DNA of 64,000 nucleotides from Paenibacillus athensensis (GTDB lineage: Bacteria; Bacillota; Bacilli; Paenibacillales; NBRC-103111). Below, piece by piece: positions 17,589-25,062 of the stretch (position 1 is the first letter of the stretch; each line of letters begins with the position of its first letter). A program made the position numbers and the translations under genes. The stretch lies in NCBI RefSeq assembly GCF_004514475.2, contig NZ_MYFO02000004.1, positions 62,001-126,000 of the forward strand, in the 5' to 3' direction. The notes under the pieces are model-generated. The model did no database searches. It was given only the letters and a program-made list of their open reading frames with translations, and was not told the DNA's origin.

Positions 17589-18716
17589 ATGGAAACGCAT
17601 CGTGAGCTTTGCCGGGAGCAGCAGTTGATTATTTTATTTAGCCGCCTTACGTTTACGCCAGAACAAACGGAGCGGGTCGCCGAGTTGATTAGCGAAGGCA
17701 TTGACTGGTTTTTGCTGTTGCGGTATTCAGTGAAAAACAAAGTATTGCCGCTGGTGTGGCATCATTTGCAATCGCAAGGCTACAGGCAGGAGGTCCCGTT
17801 GCGTCTGGGACAGATCATGAATTTCTATAAGCTTGGCACAGCGGAGCGTAACCAAGTGTATTTGCGCGAGCTTTCGCTTGTCGCGTCAGCGTTTGGGAAA
17901 AACGGTATCCCTTGTGTCCCTCTGAAGGGGGCATACTTGATCCCGCAGATGTATAAGGATCGCGGCATTCGAACGGTTAACGATATGGACTGTTTGATTC
18001 GAAAAGGTGACGTCAAAAGCGTGCGTTCGATTATGCAGGGGCTAGGTTATGTCGAAGGTGAGTACGACAAGAAAACAAATACAATTACTCCGGTAAACCG
18101 CGAGAGAGCCCTTCTTTGGCAAACGAATATGAATAATTTATTGCCGTTTCTGAAGCTTCACGACTCGGAATACGCTCCGGTCACACAAATCGATTTTTCT
18201 TTTAGTCTGGATTTAGAGCTTCAGAAAGAGCCTGTTGAAATAATGATTACAGGGGCGGTCAAGGATGCGGATTCCGGTTTTCATTATTTAAATCCCGCCC
18301 ATTTTTTTATTCACCAATGCTGCCATCATTACAAGGAAGCAAGCAACGCGTCCTGGGTGGCTTTGAATAGCGATTTGAATCTGATTAAATTTTGTGATGT
18401 CCGCGAATATATTCTTCGTTTTATGAATGAAGAGCAGTTGCGCAACGCCGTTGCTTTTGCCAAAGACACCGGTCTGGAGAAGGCCGTTTATTTCACCTTG
18501 TATTATCTTAAAGAAATTTTCGATGACGGCTATGAAGAGCAATTGCTGCAGGAATTTGAATTTAGTGATACAAGCTTTCTGTATACCTACGGACAAAAGG
18601 ATTATGGGCATACCGTCGCTTGGAAAAAAGGCTTCTGGGAGAGGTTGTTCTCAGATACGAATAAAGACGAGCTGCAGAAGGATGCCAAGTATGCCGCCAT
18701 TCTGCAAGAATCGTAA
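17589..18716 (+). CDS. Nucleotidyltransferase-fold protein (NTP_transf_5 type)
   Basis: 375 residues. The core LKGAYLIPQMYKDRGIRTVNDMDCLI (residues about 111-136) is the family signature: a Lys-Gly loop followed by the D-X-D pair of a polymerase-beta fold. The rest is mostly helical with a HQCCHHYKE motif near residue 240. Members of this family occur in lasso-peptide, polysaccharide and other natural-product loci, mostly uncharacterised. The ATG follows AAAGGAG and starts right after the cupin gene. Activity on a nucleotide or on a peptide is possible; unknown. Confidence 0.7.
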   Translation: METHRELCREQQLIILFSRLTFTPEQTERVAELISEGIDWFLLLRYSVKNKVLPLVWHHLQSQGYRQEVPLRLGQIMNFYKLGTAERNQVYLRELSLVASAFGKNGIPCVPLKGAYLIPQMYKDRGIRTVNDMDCLIRKGDVKSVRSIMQGLGYVEGEYDKKTNTITPVNRERALLWQTNMNNLLPFLKLHDSEYAPVTQIDFSFSLDLELQKEPVEIMITGAVKDADSGFHYLNPAHFFIHQCCHHYKEASNASWVALNSDLNLIKFCDVREYILRFMNEEQLRNAVAFAKDTGLEKAVYFTLYYLKEIFDDGYEEQLLQEFEFSDTSFLYTYGQKDYGHTVAWKKGFWERLFSDTNKDELQKDAKYAAILQES

Positions 18717-18729
18717 GGAGATCACGAAT

Positions 18730-20523
18730 ATGCCATCTTTTCTTTTCGCGCAGCCGGATTGCGTTACCGTCCAGCAAACGGCGACGACTCTCCATCAATT
18801 GTTTATCGACCAAGCTGGCCGGACTCCTGATCAGATTGCGGTGCAATTCGAAGCATCGACGTTGACCTATGACGAGTTGCATCGCAAATCGGATCAGCTG
18901 GCCCAGCAGCTACAACAATGCGGGGTTGGTCCAGAGTCAGTGGTCGGTATAGTTTGTTATCGTTCATTGGAAATGATCGTAGGGTTACTGGCCGTTCTTA
19001 AAGCCGGAGGGGCTTATGTGCCGCTTGACCCTGATTATCCGGAAAATCGCCTTGCTTTTCTGATTGCCGACAGCAAGCCAACTGCTATTTTATGTCAAAA
19101 ACGGTTGAGAGGCAAAATAAAAGCTCCAGATGCTCGCGTTATTTGCTTGGAGCAAGCCGGAACAGCAGGTCCCGCTCCTTTGGTTTCTGCAGCTCAGCCG
19201 AACAATCTGGCATATCTGATATACACGTCCGGGTCGACGGGAGTGCCCAAAGGTGTAATGATTGAGCATCAGTCGATCGTCAACACGATTGCCTGGAGAA
19301 AAGCGTACTACTGTATGTCATCTGTTGATGTTGTGCTGCAGCTGCCGTCAATTTCCTTTGACAGCTCTGTTGCCGATATATTCACCGCTTTGGCGTCAGG
19401 CGCGAAGCTACTGCTGATTAACCAAAGTCAGCGATTGAACGTTAAATATATGCAAAAGCTGATCGCCGATGAGAGTGTTACTCACTTTTTGACGGTGCCG
19501 TCTTTTTATAAAGCTTTGCTGAATGAAAACAGTCATCTGTTGGAGCACATGAGATTTGTGACGATTGCAGGGGAAGATTTTACCCCGCATCTGGTTGACG
19601 AGCATTTTCGCAAATTGCCGCAGGTTCAGCTTTATAATGAATACGGTCCGACGGAAAATAGCGTATGTTCCACCTGTTATCAATTTCAACAGCATGATGG
19701 AAACGGCATAACGATCGGCAAGCCTATAACCTATACGGAGGCTTTGGTACTCGATACCGATGGGAATCAGGTGGGAGAAGGCGAACTTTATTTGTCCGGG
19801 GCAGGTTTGGCGCGCGGTTATTTGCGTAACGCCGAGCTCACCGGAGAAAAGTTCATTGCTCATCCTTTTCAACCCGGCGCGCGTCTGTACCGGACAGGCG
19901 ATTGGGTCAGACGATTGCCTGACGGTAACTACAAATATTTAGGCAGAATGGATCATCAAATTAAAATCCGCGGTTTTCGTGTTGAACTAAAAGAAATCGA
20001 GTATCACATGTTAAAAAGTGGCCTTGTCAAAGATGCTTTTGTTACTATGCGGGTGAATGCTGAGGGGAACAAAGCTTTGGTCGCGTATGCGGTTGCGGAC
20101 GCTGCTCAAGGCGGAGCCTTATTAGCGGCGCTTCAGGCCAATCTGCCTGAATATTCGATACCTTATCATTTCATCTACGTGAACGAGTTGCCGTTAACGC
20201 CTAACGGCAAAATCGATATTCAAAGTCTGCCAACCCCGGAAACTCGCTTTCTTGCCGATTCGTCTGCCGATTCCTTTTCTCAAAAAACGAAGCTGGAAAA
20301 CATCATAGGCAGCATGACTGGGAGGGCTGTACGGCTTGACCCCGCAAGTTTGCATCAAGACCTGATCAAACTTGGTGTTGATTCATTGGCTTATATCAAG
20401 CTTTTGGTGCAAATTGAAAATGAATTTGGCTTCGAATTCGATTATGGCGATTTGATGTCCTCTGCGAATGTAACAGCTGGCGACCTTCTGTCTATTATCG
20501 AACGTAATGCTGCGCAGAAATAG
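18730..20523 (+). CDS. NRPS-type adenylation plus peptidyl-carrier protein (A-PCP)
   Basis: 597 residues. The A domain (about residues 20-510) shows all core motifs: LKAGGAYVPLD, YTSGSTGVPKG, NEYGPTE, LYRTGD, IKIRGFRVELKEIE and PLTPNGKID. A PCP follows with its phosphopantetheine Ser at about residue 552 (KLGVDSLAY). There is no condensation or thioesterase domain, so it only loads an amino acid. Read by eye against GrsA, the pocket residues are D-S-A-T-T-A-E-V-C-K, which resemble aromatic (Tyr/Phe) codes; this is weak. ATG 18730 follows AAGGAG. Release must come from another protein, and the BtrH-like neighbour is the obvious candidate. Confidence 0.9.
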   Translation: MPSFLFAQPDCVTVQQTATTLHQLFIDQAGRTPDQIAVQFEASTLTYDELHRKSDQLAQQLQQCGVGPESVVGIVCYRSLEMIVGLLAVLKAGGAYVPLDPDYPENRLAFLIADSKPTAILCQKRLRGKIKAPDARVICLEQAGTAGPAPLVSAAQPNNLAYLIYTSGSTGVPKGVMIEHQSIVNTIAWRKAYYCMSSVDVVLQLPSISFDSSVADIFTALASGAKLLLINQSQRLNVKYMQKLIADESVTHFLTVPSFYKALLNENSHLLEHMRFVTIAGEDFTPHLVDEHFRKLPQVQLYNEYGPTENSVCSTCYQFQQHDGNGITIGKPITYTEALVLDTDGNQVGEGELYLSGAGLARGYLRNAELTGEKFIAHPFQPGARLYRTGDWVRRLPDGNYKYLGRMDHQIKIRGFRVELKEIEYHMLKSGLVKDAFVTMRVNAEGNKALVAYAVADAAQGGALLAALQANLPEYSIPYHFIYVNELPLTPNGKIDIQSLPTPETRFLADSSADSFSQKTKLENIIGSMTGRAVRLDPASLHQDLIKLGVDSLAYIKLLVQIENEFGFEFDYGDLMSSANVTAGDLLSIIERNAAQK

Positions 20524-21487
20524 TTCAATTCCAGAAATGACCCTGATACAAAACAGACGGTCTTGCCACCAGCGGATGCTACCTCCTTCTTGTCTGGATG
20601 ATTCCTTGGCCACTTTGGCGACGTGGTTGGGTTCAGATTATCAAGGTATGTTTATTGAATCATGGGAATTCCCTTATGTAGGTTGGTCAGCTTCATTCCC
20701 GGATTCATTTGCTTGGGCCAACAACAAGTTGAAACTTCTGGCGCGTTTTCACCAGCTTCAATTCGTTCGATATCAGCGGAATAACTCGCACGAATCAACA
20801 TTATCCCTGCTGAAAAACGCAATATCCGCCGGTTATCCGGTTATTGCGGCCGTTATGATTTCTTGGGTCCCTTGGGACTCGAATTATGGAAAAAAGGTTG
20901 AACGGATACATCATTTTATTGTTACGCAAGTGGACAGAGTCGGAGGGGTGCTGGTTGGTCTTGATCCTTACCACGGCCAAACGCGGGTGCAGATGACTAT
21001 GGAACAATTTCTGGCAGGGTATCAAGCTGTCATTGTGTATGAGGGGCGCATCCCTTGTAACCAGTCCAATACGTCTTCCGATCCCTTCAAACATGTTCTG
21101 ATAAGTCGGCTGGCGGAAACATTCGCTTATATTGATCGCATGCGGCATTTTCGTCATGATATCGATTTCTACGGCGGGATTGTCAGCGACCATGCCGGCT
21201 TGATGTATCCGTTCAGTAAAATCGCATCCGGGCGGATCGAGTTCACGATTTTATTGCAATTCTTACTGAATGCTGGGCGAATAGGTTCCGGCGTGAAAGG
21301 GTTGATTTCTGATTTGCAAAGCGCGGCAGAAAAATGGAACTTGATCGGGGTTTTGTTGCTCAAGCATGCATTGCTTCAAACTCACGGTTTACTTCATAAG
21401 ACGTTGGATAACATCGACGAGGCCATTTGCATGGAGTCCCAGCTCGCCCGCTATATGATACACGCAGAGGACGATTTTTGGAATTGA
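20507..21487 (+). CDS. BtrH-like acyltransferase / C39-type peptidase-fold protein, copy 1
   Basis: 326 residues. The N-terminal half has the pattern of the BtrH N-terminal family: an early Cys with LPPSCLDDSLATL (about residues 26-38), PVIAAVMISWVPW, then IHHFIVTQVDR...LVGLDPYHGQ, giving a Cys and His plus Asp as in papain-like folds. BtrH transfers an acyl side chain from a carrier protein to an aminoglycoside in butirosin synthesis. Here it lies between an A-PCP and a free carrier protein, so a similar transfer is likely. The start overlaps the NRPS stop; ATG 20537 is an alternative, and neither has a good ribosome binding site, suggesting coupling. Confidence 0.65.
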   Translation: MLRRNSSIPEMTLIQNRRSCHQRMLPPSCLDDSLATLATWLGSDYQGMFIESWEFPYVGWSASFPDSFAWANNKLKLLARFHQLQFVRYQRNNSHESTLSLLKNAISAGYPVIAAVMISWVPWDSNYGKKVERIHHFIVTQVDRVGGVLVGLDPYHGQTRVQMTMEQFLAGYQAVIVYEGRIPCNQSNTSSDPFKHVLISRLAETFAYIDRMRHFRHDIDFYGGIVSDHAGLMYPFSKIASGRIEFTILLQFLLNAGRIGSGVKGLISDLQSAAEKWNLIGVLLLKHALLQTHGLLHKTLDNIDEAICMESQLARYMIHAEDDFWN

Positions 21488-21506
21488 TGCTTCAAGGGGG
21501 ATTCAT

Positions 21507-21740
21507 ATGGAACAGAACACTCAGATTACTAGGTTGGTTCAACAAATTATTAAAAATGAAAACTTTGCGTATCGGGATAATTTGGAGATGTACGGATTAG
21601 ATTCCGTTCACACGATTCGCATTGCCGTGGAACTGGAGACTGTATTCGACATCACTATTCCTGACGATGAACTGCTGCTAAATAACTTTATATCGATTGA
21701 AAAAATGGACTATTTGGTCCGCATGTGCAAACAGTTGTAG
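21507..21740 (+). CDS. Free acyl/peptidyl carrier protein
   Basis: 77 residues, standard carrier-protein length. The phosphopantetheine attachment site is MYGLDSVHTIRI with Ser at residue 33, followed by an acidic helix II region (ELETVFDITIPDDEL). Last gene of the rightward island operon. The start has AAGGGGA upstream. It may receive the aminoacyl or another acyl group and deliver it to one of the two BtrH-like proteins. Confidence 0.9.
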   Translation: MEQNTQITRLVQQIIKNENFAYRDNLEMYGLDSVHTIRIAVELETVFDITIPDDELLLNNFISIEKMDYLVRMCKQL

Positions 21741-21765
21741 GACAATGGAAAAGGAGCATATCGCA

Positions 21766-21840
21766 CACAAATAAACATGTCCCCTGTTCAGACGACAAGC
21801 TTGGCTTGTGCTGTCTGCATAGGGGACATGTTTATTTGTG
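21766..21840. repeat. Long perfect inverted repeat between convergent operons
   Basis: Arms 21766-21785 and 21821-21840 are 20-bp perfect reverse complements (CACAAATAAACATGTCCCCT). The 35-bp interior also folds (CAGAC/GTCTG and ACAAGC/GCTTGT), giving one nearly continuous hairpin of about 75 nt. It lies 26 bp after the carrier-protein stop and 39 bp before the end of the opposing AraC gene. A shared bidirectional terminator is the simplest reading, although the T-tracts are weak; a protein or recombination site is also possible. Confidence 0.8.
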
Positions 21841-21878
21841 GCGGAGCGATTGCCGGCAGAACGGGAAATCCTGCGATC

Positions 21879-22625
21879 TCAATCGCCAGCCAATCGGTAT
21901 TCGGAAGGAGTGAGAAAATGAAATCTTTTAAATATAGAGCTGAATTGCGCTGCAGATCCAAATCCGGTCAAAGCCGCTATTTCTTTGATGCTCAGGTTGG
22001 ACTTCAACAACAATTCCTTGGCTTTCCTTATGCGTAGTATGTTGATATGTTGAATAGGGGAAATATTGAACACCCGCGAATAGGAGTTGCACAGATATGC
22101 GGGATGTACGCCGATCAATTCTGCCAAGTCGCGAAGAGTGGTGGGTGTTTGGAAATGAGCTCGAATGTACCTGTGGATTTTAATTAATCGGGCATCGACC
22201 TGATTGTTACAGGCTGTCTGTTTTTCCATCTTTGATAGCGATTCATAAATAAATTTGCGAATGTCATATAAATATTTGTTGGAATGAAATACTTTTGAGT
22301 CATCCAGTAAAGGCAGAATGGGCTGGAGTTTATCGTTTTCTCCCAGAGTTATTTGGGTAGCAATGGCATGCAGGCTCGGATTTTTTTTCAGGGAAACCAT
22401 AAGTCCCTTAATCATGGCGATTTCTTTATCTTTGTGAACAATCGACATGCAGCCCTGAAAGCCAGCCATGATCATCAAGTGATTGGCGGGCAATAGCAAG
22501 TTCTTGCGATTATACATTACTTCAATGTTGGCATTGGACCATAATACCAATCCATAATGCTTATCCATATGCCACTTTTCCAACATTCTCGGCATTAAAT
22601 AATCGATTCTTTTAAGTATGGTCAT
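21879..22625 (-). CDS. AraC-family transcriptional regulator
   Basis: 248 residues. The C-terminal 100 residues hold the double HTH of the AraC family: TTLRDLAELIGVHPAYLCNSYSRVFNISPIQHINILRIRKAKELL and SIKEIAALTGFGSAAQFSSIFKRFHFLTPSEYR. The N-terminal domain does not show a clear cupin motif, so the ligand is unknown. It is transcribed leftward in the island, downstream of the second BtrH-like gene, and is probably the pathway regulator. Confidence 0.9.
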   Translation of the reverse strand: MTILKRIDYLMPRMLEKWHMDKHYGLVLWSNANIEVMYNRKNLLLPANHLMIMAGFQGCMSIVHKDKEIAMIKGLMVSLKKNPSLHAIATQITLGENDKLQPILPLLDDSKVFHSNKYLYDIRKFIYESLSKMEKQTACNNQVDARLIKIHRYIRAHFQTPTTLRDLAELIGVHPAYLCNSYSRVFNISPIQHINILRIRKAKELLLKSNLSIKEIAALTGFGSAAQFSSIFKRFHFLTPSEYRLAGD

Positions 22626-22704
22626 AGTTCACTCCGCTCGCATGAAAAATACATGATATCGTATTAATGCCAGCTTACTGAGACTTTACGGCTCGGGCTG
22701 TCGG

Positions 22705-23673
22705 TTACCTGGTTATACGACTACAGATACGCAGTTGCTGTTGAATGCCGGCTTCGAGTTCGAAAAGCTTCCTGCACAGATCGGTAATATCAATATCCTG
22801 CTTGCCTTGCTCTTTTCTGTTTTGGATTAACAGCACCATGACTTTTAATTTGTCCAATAAACCGCTGCAAGCCAGTAATTGTGCAATAACAGAAGCATAA
22901 CGCGGTTCGTCAAGCTTTTTGAGGAAATGGGCGAACAAGTAGCGGGAACCGCTGATGATGTGAACGGATTGCTCAAGATAATAAATCAGCGAGGAGTCCT
23001 CTAAAAAAACTTTGTCTTTGATGACTTGGTTTGCGATGTCATAGAACTTTAGCGTATCGCTAAAGCTGGAGAAAAATTCAGAAAATTTCCCTTGAATGCA
23101 CGTATTAAGATTTTCCGGAGGCTGTTTGTCCCAATGGAACAGCCGTAATTCTTTCCTGCCGTGTTCGAACGCATCTTTAAAAACGGATGTTTCGTAAGCA
23201 TAATGTGAAAACCCCGGATACATATCGTCCATAACATATAAGCGATGGATATCGGTATGGAAGCTTTCATAACCGGTGACCAGAATGAAATGAAACAAGT
23301 GATTCTTTTCAAAATCCCAGGGGCGATGTGGCAGGAAAAACGCGTCACAGTGCATGCTAACGACCTTCCCCTGATCGATTTCATTTTGGATTACAGTGAG
23401 TCCGTCCAGGTAGTTTGAGCAGGAAACGTTTTCGATGCGAACGCCGATAAGTGACAGGTCCGCTTCTTCCAGACAAGCTGTGCGGTAAGACCAACTGGGC
23501 TTTTTGCCATGAAGTATATGGGACAAGATGTTATCGGTGCTTTCGTACACGTTGTAAAGCAGTAGATCAATTGGAAGCCCGACATGTCTGATATAGTGAT
23601 ACAATTGCGTCTTGTAGCAACCGAAGTATTTAATGTCGACTCTCTCCAAGGAAACCAGATTATCTTTGCTCAA
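22705..23673 (-). CDS. BtrH-like acyltransferase / C39-type peptidase-fold protein, copy 2
   Basis: 322 residues from a TTG start at 23673, which has AAAGGGGAG upstream. The BtrH N-terminal pattern is clear: an early Cys (KYFGCYKTQLYHYIRHVGLPIDLLLYN), VVSMHCDAFFLPHRPWDF and HLFHFILVTGYE...YVMDDMYPGF. The C-terminal half is helical. It shares layout with copy 1 but little close identity, so the two are not a recent duplication. It is the middle gene of the leftward set pyrF - btrH2 - araC. Two transferases next to two carrier proteins suggest two acyl-transfer or release steps. Confidence 0.65.
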   Translation of the reverse strand: MSKDNLVSLERVDIKYFGCYKTQLYHYIRHVGLPIDLLLYNVYESTDNILSHILHGKKPSWSYRTACLEEADLSLIGVRIENVSCSNYLDGLTVIQNEIDQGKVVSMHCDAFFLPHRPWDFEKNHLFHFILVTGYESFHTDIHRLYVMDDMYPGFSHYAYETSVFKDAFEHGRKELRLFHWDKQPPENLNTCIQGKFSEFFSSFSDTLKFYDIANQVIKDKVFLEDSSLIYYLEQSVHIISGSRYLFAHFLKKLDEPRYASVIAQLLACSGLLDKLKVMVLLIQNRKEQGKQDIDITDLCRKLFELEAGIQQQLRICSRITR

Positions 23674-23773
23674 AATGAACTCCCCTTTACTTTTGAAAAA
23701 AAGTGAAATATACAAAATGTTTAGAAATAGAATGTAGCATATATACAACAAAAATACAAATTCGGTTAAAAAT

Positions 23774-23819
23774 GAAAAAGGCGCTTCGCAATAAGGAGGG
23801 CCTACATGCGAAACGCCTT
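23774..23819 (-). terminator. Terminator of the OMP decarboxylase gene
   Basis: On the minus strand, AAGGCGTTTCGCA pairs with TGCGAAGCGCCTT (23778-23819), followed by TTTTTCATTTTT. It separates the decarboxylase gene from the second BtrH-like gene. Confidence 0.85.
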
Positions 23820-23842
23820 GCTCTATGGCTATAAGGTTGGGT

Positions 23843-24799
23843 CTACCAAGCGAGCTTGTTGGATAAAGTCAGATTGTGATTAATATCTTCATTCATGGTT
23901 AGCGCAGCTTTTCGGATCATATCCGAAATTGTACCTTCGTCTGCATGGATTTGTGTACCGAATGCATAGTTGATGCTTCTGGAAGCGCTGATTAAAGCGC
24001 CGTAGCCATCTTCGTTAAAAGCGTGAGAAAGATTGGCGCTGAAATTGCCTTGGGTCCCGTACCCTGGCACGAGAAAAATGCTGCGCGGCAATTTTTTTCT
24101 GAAATAGGCTAAGTCTTCGGGATAAGAAGCGCCGACTACGGCTCCTACTGAGGAATAAGCATGTGTTGTTTTCTCCGTCTCCTGTAGTGACAAAATGAAT
24201 TGGCTGACTTTGTCGGTCATCTTCAATCCATTGTCGAGCCGCAGATCCTGCAGGTCCCCAGCGGAAGGATTGCTTGTCTTCAATAAAATGAATGTTCCTG
24301 CCGCATGGGTATTTGCGGATTCGATAAACGGGAGCAGACTGTCACTGCCCAAATACGGGTTAATCGTTAAGGAGTCAACCCACTGGTCGGGAGATTTCCA
24401 AGGGGAGGATTTGCTGAAAAATGCTTGCGCGTAGGCATCGGCTGTCGAGGAAATATCGCCGCGTTTAGCATCGGCAATGACGAGCATGCCCTGCGAATGT
24501 GCGTATTCGACCGTTCTCCAGTATGCTTCAATGCCAGGTGCGCCGAATACTTCGTAATAGGCTAGTTGGGGTTTGACGATGGCCGCTAAATCCGACACGG
24601 CATCAATAATTAATTTGTTGAATAAAAGAAAGGCGTGAGCGGCGCCTTCCGAAGTTTTACCGTAAGCGTCTATCGCTTTTTGAACAAGGACAGATGGAAG
24701 TTTATCGATCACCGGGTCCAGTCCGATAACGGCATGGGACTTTTTTAAAGCAATCTGTTTGCACAATCGTTCCGCAAAGCTTTGCTGAATGGTATTCAA
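23843..24799 (-). CDS. pyrF: Orotidine 5'-phosphate decarboxylase, long (type 2) form
   Basis: 318 residues. The catalytic tetrad region is intact: D110-A-K112-R-G-D115 in VIADAKRGDI. Other family motifs are VKPQLAYYEVFGAPG, TINPYLGSD and FLVPGYGTQG near the phosphate-binding loop. Length and sequence fit the type 2 PyrF found in actinobacteria and myxobacteria, not the roughly 240-residue PyrF of the Bacillales pyr operon. OMPDC makes UMP. Located in the AT-rich island away from any pyr gene, it may be a self-resistance copy or a pathway enzyme acting on a nucleotide analogue. TTG start with GGAGGAG upstream and its own promoter and terminator. Confidence 0.88.
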   Translation of the reverse strand: MNTIQQSFAERLCKQIALKKSHAVIGLDPVIDKLPSVLVQKAIDAYGKTSEGAAHAFLLFNKLIIDAVSDLAAIVKPQLAYYEVFGAPGIEAYWRTVEYAHSQGMLVIADAKRGDISSTADAYAQAFFSKSSPWKSPDQWVDSLTINPYLGSDSLLPFIESANTHAAGTFILLKTSNPSAGDLQDLRLDNGLKMTDKVSQFILSLQETEKTTHAYSSVGAVVGASYPEDLAYFRKKLPRSIFLVPGYGTQGNFSANLSHAFNEDGYGALISASRSINYAFGTQIHADEGTISDMIRKAALTMNEDINHNLTLSNKLAW

Positions 24800-24847
24800 C
24801 GTGATACTCCTCCTGAATTATAAATGATCTGATCAACTGATTGTATC

Positions 24848-24877
24848 ATGTTAACCTGCAAAATAATGTATAGTCAA
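24848..24877 (-). promoter_or_regulatory. Promoter of the OMP decarboxylase gene
   Basis: Minus-strand TTGACT (24877-24872), 18-bp spacer, TAACAT (24853-24848). The leader that follows contains TTGATCAGATCA-type inverted repeats that could be an operator. Confidence 0.45.
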
Positions 24878-24986
24878 GAAAAGTTTTGGCAGCTGCAGCT
24901 GCCTGCTGTCGATTGGAAAGCCGTTCCTTGCCGTTCATCGCGGTTCTTTTACAAAATCTTCATATTTCAAAAAGGGGTTCCCTGCA

Positions 24987-25015
24987 TTGTCGCCTTTCGG
25001 GCGGCATAGTACAAT
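24987..25015 (+). promoter_or_regulatory. ppk promoter
   Basis: TTGTCG (24987-24992), 17-bp spacer, TACAAT (25010-25015), 47 bp before the ppk start. Confidence 0.6.
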
Positions 25016-25062
25016 AGCAATATAAGCCATATGGAGACTGATGAACGTCAATCGGAGGGTCT

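Noticed and set aside
21777-22037. Short plus-strand ORF spanning the inverted repeat and the end of the AraC gene
   Set aside because: It overlaps the hairpin and the antisense of a clear AraC gene, and has no family resemblance.
24947-24963. Pho box upstream of ppk
   Set aside because: Only one TTTACA half-site is present; the next 11-bp position reads TTCCAT, so the periodic pattern of a PhoP site is not met.
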